Origin: an uncultured Chloroflexota bacterium
GTDB lineage: Bacteria; Chloroflexota; Chloroflexia; Chloroflexales; Roseiflexaceae
Direction of reading: 5' to 3'
NCBI GenBank assembly: GCA_937876225.1
Contig: CALFIC010000127.1
Span: 1-24,142, forward strand
DNA length: 24,142 nucleotides
The notes under the pieces are model-generated. The model was not told where the DNA came from and searched no databases. It was given only the letters and a program-made list of their open reading frames with translations. This document shows, one piece after another, positions 22,026-24,142 of the stretch; position 1 is the first letter of the stretch, and every line of letters begins with the position of its first letter. Both the position numbers and the translations under genes were made by a program.

Positions 22026-24047
22026 ATGCAGGAATTACTCCACGATACAATCTACGACGTTGCCGTCATTGGGGCTGGGCATGCTGGTTGCGAAGCAGCC
22101 GCTGCTGCCGCCCGCATGGGCAGTCATACTATTTTGTTTACAATAGACCTCGACAAAATCGGTCATTTGTCTTGTAATCCCTCCATTGGCGGGCCAGCCA
22201 AAGGGCATTTGGTACGCGAAATCGATGCCCTTGGTGGCGTCATCGGGCGCATCACCGACCGGACGTTTATTCAAATGCGTGTCCTCAACGAGAGTAAAGG
22301 TCCTGCGGTCCAAGCACTCCGCGCCCAATGCGACAAGCGCCTCTATGCCCAAGTCATGAAAGAATACCTCGAGGCCCTTCCCAACCTTGACCTACGCCAA
22401 TCCATGATCGAACGTATCGTGCCCCTTGCGCCTAGCATAAACCCACATGCCGCCCGCTTCCACATCTATACCCATACCGGGCGGATTGTGGCAGCGCGGG
22501 CGGTGGTCCTCACCAGTGGCACGTTTTTGCGCGGGCGCGCCATCACTGGGCAAGCCATCTGGCCAGCAGGGCGCGCTGGCGAAGCGCCCGCTATCGCCTT
22601 GGCTGATGATCTGGCCCAGCTTGGCTTCCCTACTATCCGCCTCAAAACCGGCACCCCACCCCGCATCGATGCCCGCAGTGTCGACTTTACCGCCAGTGAA
22701 CCGCAACACGGTCACCCTACCCCAGTCTGGTTTGGCCACTATTATGCCGATCAATCGGGCTGGCTCCCTGATGATGATGGATTACCTCCGGTGGTGGCGC
22801 CAGACAGTATGCAGTGGATTCATGGTGCCCCTAATGCGCGCTACCCATACCCGACAGCGAGTGAATGGCGACCACAATTACCCTGCTACCAAATCCATAC
22901 CACGCCTGAATTCCATGACCTCATCCGGGCCAACTTACATCGTGCCCCGATGTTTAGCGGGGTCATTGAAGGAGTAGGCCCGCGCTATTGCCCATCGATC
23001 GAAGACAAAATCGTGCGCTTTGCCGACAAAGAACGCCACCAACTCTACATCGAACCCGAAGGGTGGCATAGCAACGAAATGTACCTCCAAGGCTGCAACA
23101 CTTCGCTCCCCGAAGACGTGCAGTGGCAAATGATTCGCGCCATCCCAGCCTTGCGCCAAGCCGAACTCATGCGGCCGGGCTATGCCATCGAATATGACGC
23201 CGTGGCCAGTGGTGAAATCAAAGCCACCCTCGAAACCAAGCGACTGCCCTTCCTCTTCCTTGCCGGCCAAATCAACGGCACCACCGGCTACGAAGAAGCC
23301 GCCGCCCAAGGCATCATGGCCGGCATCAATGCCGCCCAAGCCGTGGCTGGCAAACCCAGCGTGATTTTGCAACGTGACGAAGCCTATATCGGCGTACTCA
23401 TCGACGATTTGGTTACCCGCGACATCCACGAACCCTACCGCATGTTTACCTCACGCGCCGAGCACCGCTTACTCCTCCGTACCGACAATGCCGACCTGCG
23501 CTTGACGCCCAGCGCCGGTACGCTGGGATTGGTCACGCCACGGCGTGTCAACGCAGTCGCCGAGCGCCAAGCGCTGATTACCCAGCATGCAGACACACTC
23601 CGCCAGCGCAGGGTCTTCCCGTCGGTCATTACCAATCAGGCCCTCGTGACTGCAGGGCTCGAGCCAATTTCGCACGAAGGGACTGCGGCCGAAATCCTGG
23701 CCCGCCCCACTAGTCGCTACCAACAACTCCAACAGGCGTTTGATTTACCTAGCTTGCCTAATAATGTGGTTGAAACACTCGAAATCGAAATCAAATACGG
23801 CGGCTATCTGGTCAAACAACAACGCCAAGTTGCCCGCGTCCAACGCATGGAACGCCTCATCATCCCGCCCAATCTACCCATGACGCACCTCAGTGGGATG
23901 CGCAACGAAGCCCGCCAGGTGCTCCAACGTGCCCAGCCCGCCACCATTGGCCAGGCGTCACGCCTAGCGGGAATGACCCCAGCCGATATTTCGTTACTTA
24001 TTTTGGCCATCGAAAAACAACACACCGTGCCCAATGACACGGTGTGA
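22026..24047 (+). CDS. mnmG: tRNA uridine-5-carboxymethylaminomethyl(34) modification enzyme MnmG (GidA)
   Basis: A 673-residue FAD protein that, with MnmE, installs the (carboxymethyl)aminomethyl group at wobble U34 of several tRNAs. Signatures are VIGAGHAGCEAA (14-25) for FAD, SCNPSIGGPAKGHLVREIDALGG (49-71), RVLNESKGPAVQALRAQ, GTFLRG, RLKTGTPPRID, EGVGPRYCPSIEDK (315-328), LFLAGQINGTTGYEEAA and the C-terminal MERLIIP-LSGMRNEA region that contacts MnmE. The two conserved cysteines are C50 and C322. The protein is about 40 residues longer than E. coli MnmG because of an insertion at about 234-284 ahead of LPCY, containing a DDDG-Pro-rich stretch. AAGGA lies upstream of the ATG. mnmE is not in this window. 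Confidence 0.97.
   Translation: MQELLHDTIYDVAVIGAGHAGCEAAAAAARMGSHTILFTIDLDKIGHLSCNPSIGGPAKGHLVREIDALGGVIGRITDRTFIQMRVLNESKGPAVQALRAQCDKRLYAQVMKEYLEALPNLDLRQSMIERIVPLAPSINPHAARFHIYTHTGRIVAARAVVLTSGTFLRGRAITGQAIWPAGRAGEAPAIALADDLAQLGFPTIRLKTGTPPRIDARSVDFTASEPQHGHPTPVWFGHYYADQSGWLPDDDGLPPVVAPDSMQWIHGAPNARYPYPTASEWRPQLPCYQIHTTPEFHDLIRANLHRAPMFSGVIEGVGPRYCPSIEDKIVRFADKERHQLYIEPEGWHSNEMYLQGCNTSLPEDVQWQMIRAIPALRQAELMRPGYAIEYDAVASGEIKATLETKRLPFLFLAGQINGTTGYEEAAAQGIMAGINAAQAVAGKPSVILQRDEAYIGVLIDDLVTRDIHEPYRMFTSRAEHRLLLRTDNADLRLTPSAGTLGLVTPRRVNAVAERQALITQHADTLRQRRVFPSVITNQALVTAGLEPISHEGTAAEILARPTSRYQQLQQAFDLPSLPNNVVETLEIEIKYGGYLVKQQRQVARVQRMERLIIPPNLPMTHLSGMRNEARQVLQRAQPATIGQASRLAGMTPADISLLILAIEKQHTVPNDTV
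24021..24046. terminator. Hairpin overlapping the mnmG stop codon
   Basis: CACACCGTG/CACGGTGTG form a perfect 9-bp stem with an 8-base loop that includes most of the mnmG stop. On the plus strand no T-run follows. On the minus strand TTGTTTTTC follows, so it could terminate a gene entering from the right. Confidence 0.45.
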
Positions 24048-24132
24048 TCACAAAACGTATGGGGTTCGTGATTATACGGTGCGTTGCACCAGCATAACCA
24101 CGGGAGACATACCACCAACTCGTACTTGGAAT

Positions 24133-24142
24133 AGATCGGAAG
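24133..24142. other. Probable Illumina adapter remnant at contig end
   Basis: The last ten bases, AGATCGGAAG, are identical to the start of the common Illumina TruSeq adapter. Their position at the extreme end suggests untrimmed adapter and a contig edge, not genomic sequence. Confidence 0.85.

Noticed and set aside
1..24142. CRISPR array, tRNA, rRNA, prophage or insertion sequence
   Set aside because: I read all intergenic gaps and found no regularly spaced repeats, cloverleaf arms, transposase motifs or terminal inverted repeats with target duplications.

Overview
The window looks like chromosomal DNA from a Chloroflexota bacterium, most likely of the class Chloroflexia (Roseiflexus, Herpetosiphon, Chloroflexus and relatives). 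This is inferred from three things: an archaeal-type phosphomevalonate decarboxylase homologue, a secreted protein with the YW-GG-FGYP / QWFE / GRLG repeats that I associate with Chloroflexota, and the general gene style. No rRNA or tRNA is present, so the genus is open. The last ten bases match the start of the Illumina TruSeq adapter, so the right edge is probably a contig end with untrimmed adapter. The left edge cuts a gene.

Layout. Bases 1-261 hold the C-terminal winged helix of a truncated gene with a strong terminator. Bases 325-5377 hold five tightly spaced minus-strand genes that read as one operon. In transcription order they are a phosphomevalonate-decarboxylase-like GHMP enzyme, a double-SIS sugar-phosphate isomerase/deaminase-like protein, an M42 metallo-aminopeptidase, a YvcK/CofD-family protein and an iodotyrosine-deiodinase-type flavoprotein. 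Diverging from it is an alkaline-phosphatase-superfamily phosphodiesterase (5507-6283). Next, on the minus strand, come a secreted repeat protein and a large six-hairpin-type glycosidase. On the plus strand follow a metallophosphoesterase with a near-consensus promoter and an APC-family permease just behind it, a small nucleotidyltransferase-fold protein, and a group of palindromes. These are followed by a stand-alone biotin carboxylase (accC), an SDR oxidoreductase, an aldehyde dehydrogenase and an AcuI-type acrylyl-CoA reductase, each bounded by hairpin terminators. A minus-strand GT-C glycosyltransferase with a C-terminal beta-sandwich and a small lipoprotein converge on these. The window ends with mnmG.

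How the genes work together. Most of the window is ordinary housekeeping and catabolic metabolism. The decarboxylase points to isoprenoid supply by the alternative mevalonate route (mevalonate phosphate to isopentenyl phosphate to IPP). No kinase partner is in the window. accC, the SDR, the ALDH and the acrylyl-CoA reductase are all compatible with acyl-CoA and short-chain carbon metabolism, but each seems separately transcribed. I found no CRISPR array, prophage, insertion sequence or recognisable defence island. The least ordinary items are the composition of the five-gene operon, the retained halotyrosine-binding triad in its flavoprotein, the palindromes with a shared core before accC, and the repeat-containing exported protein.
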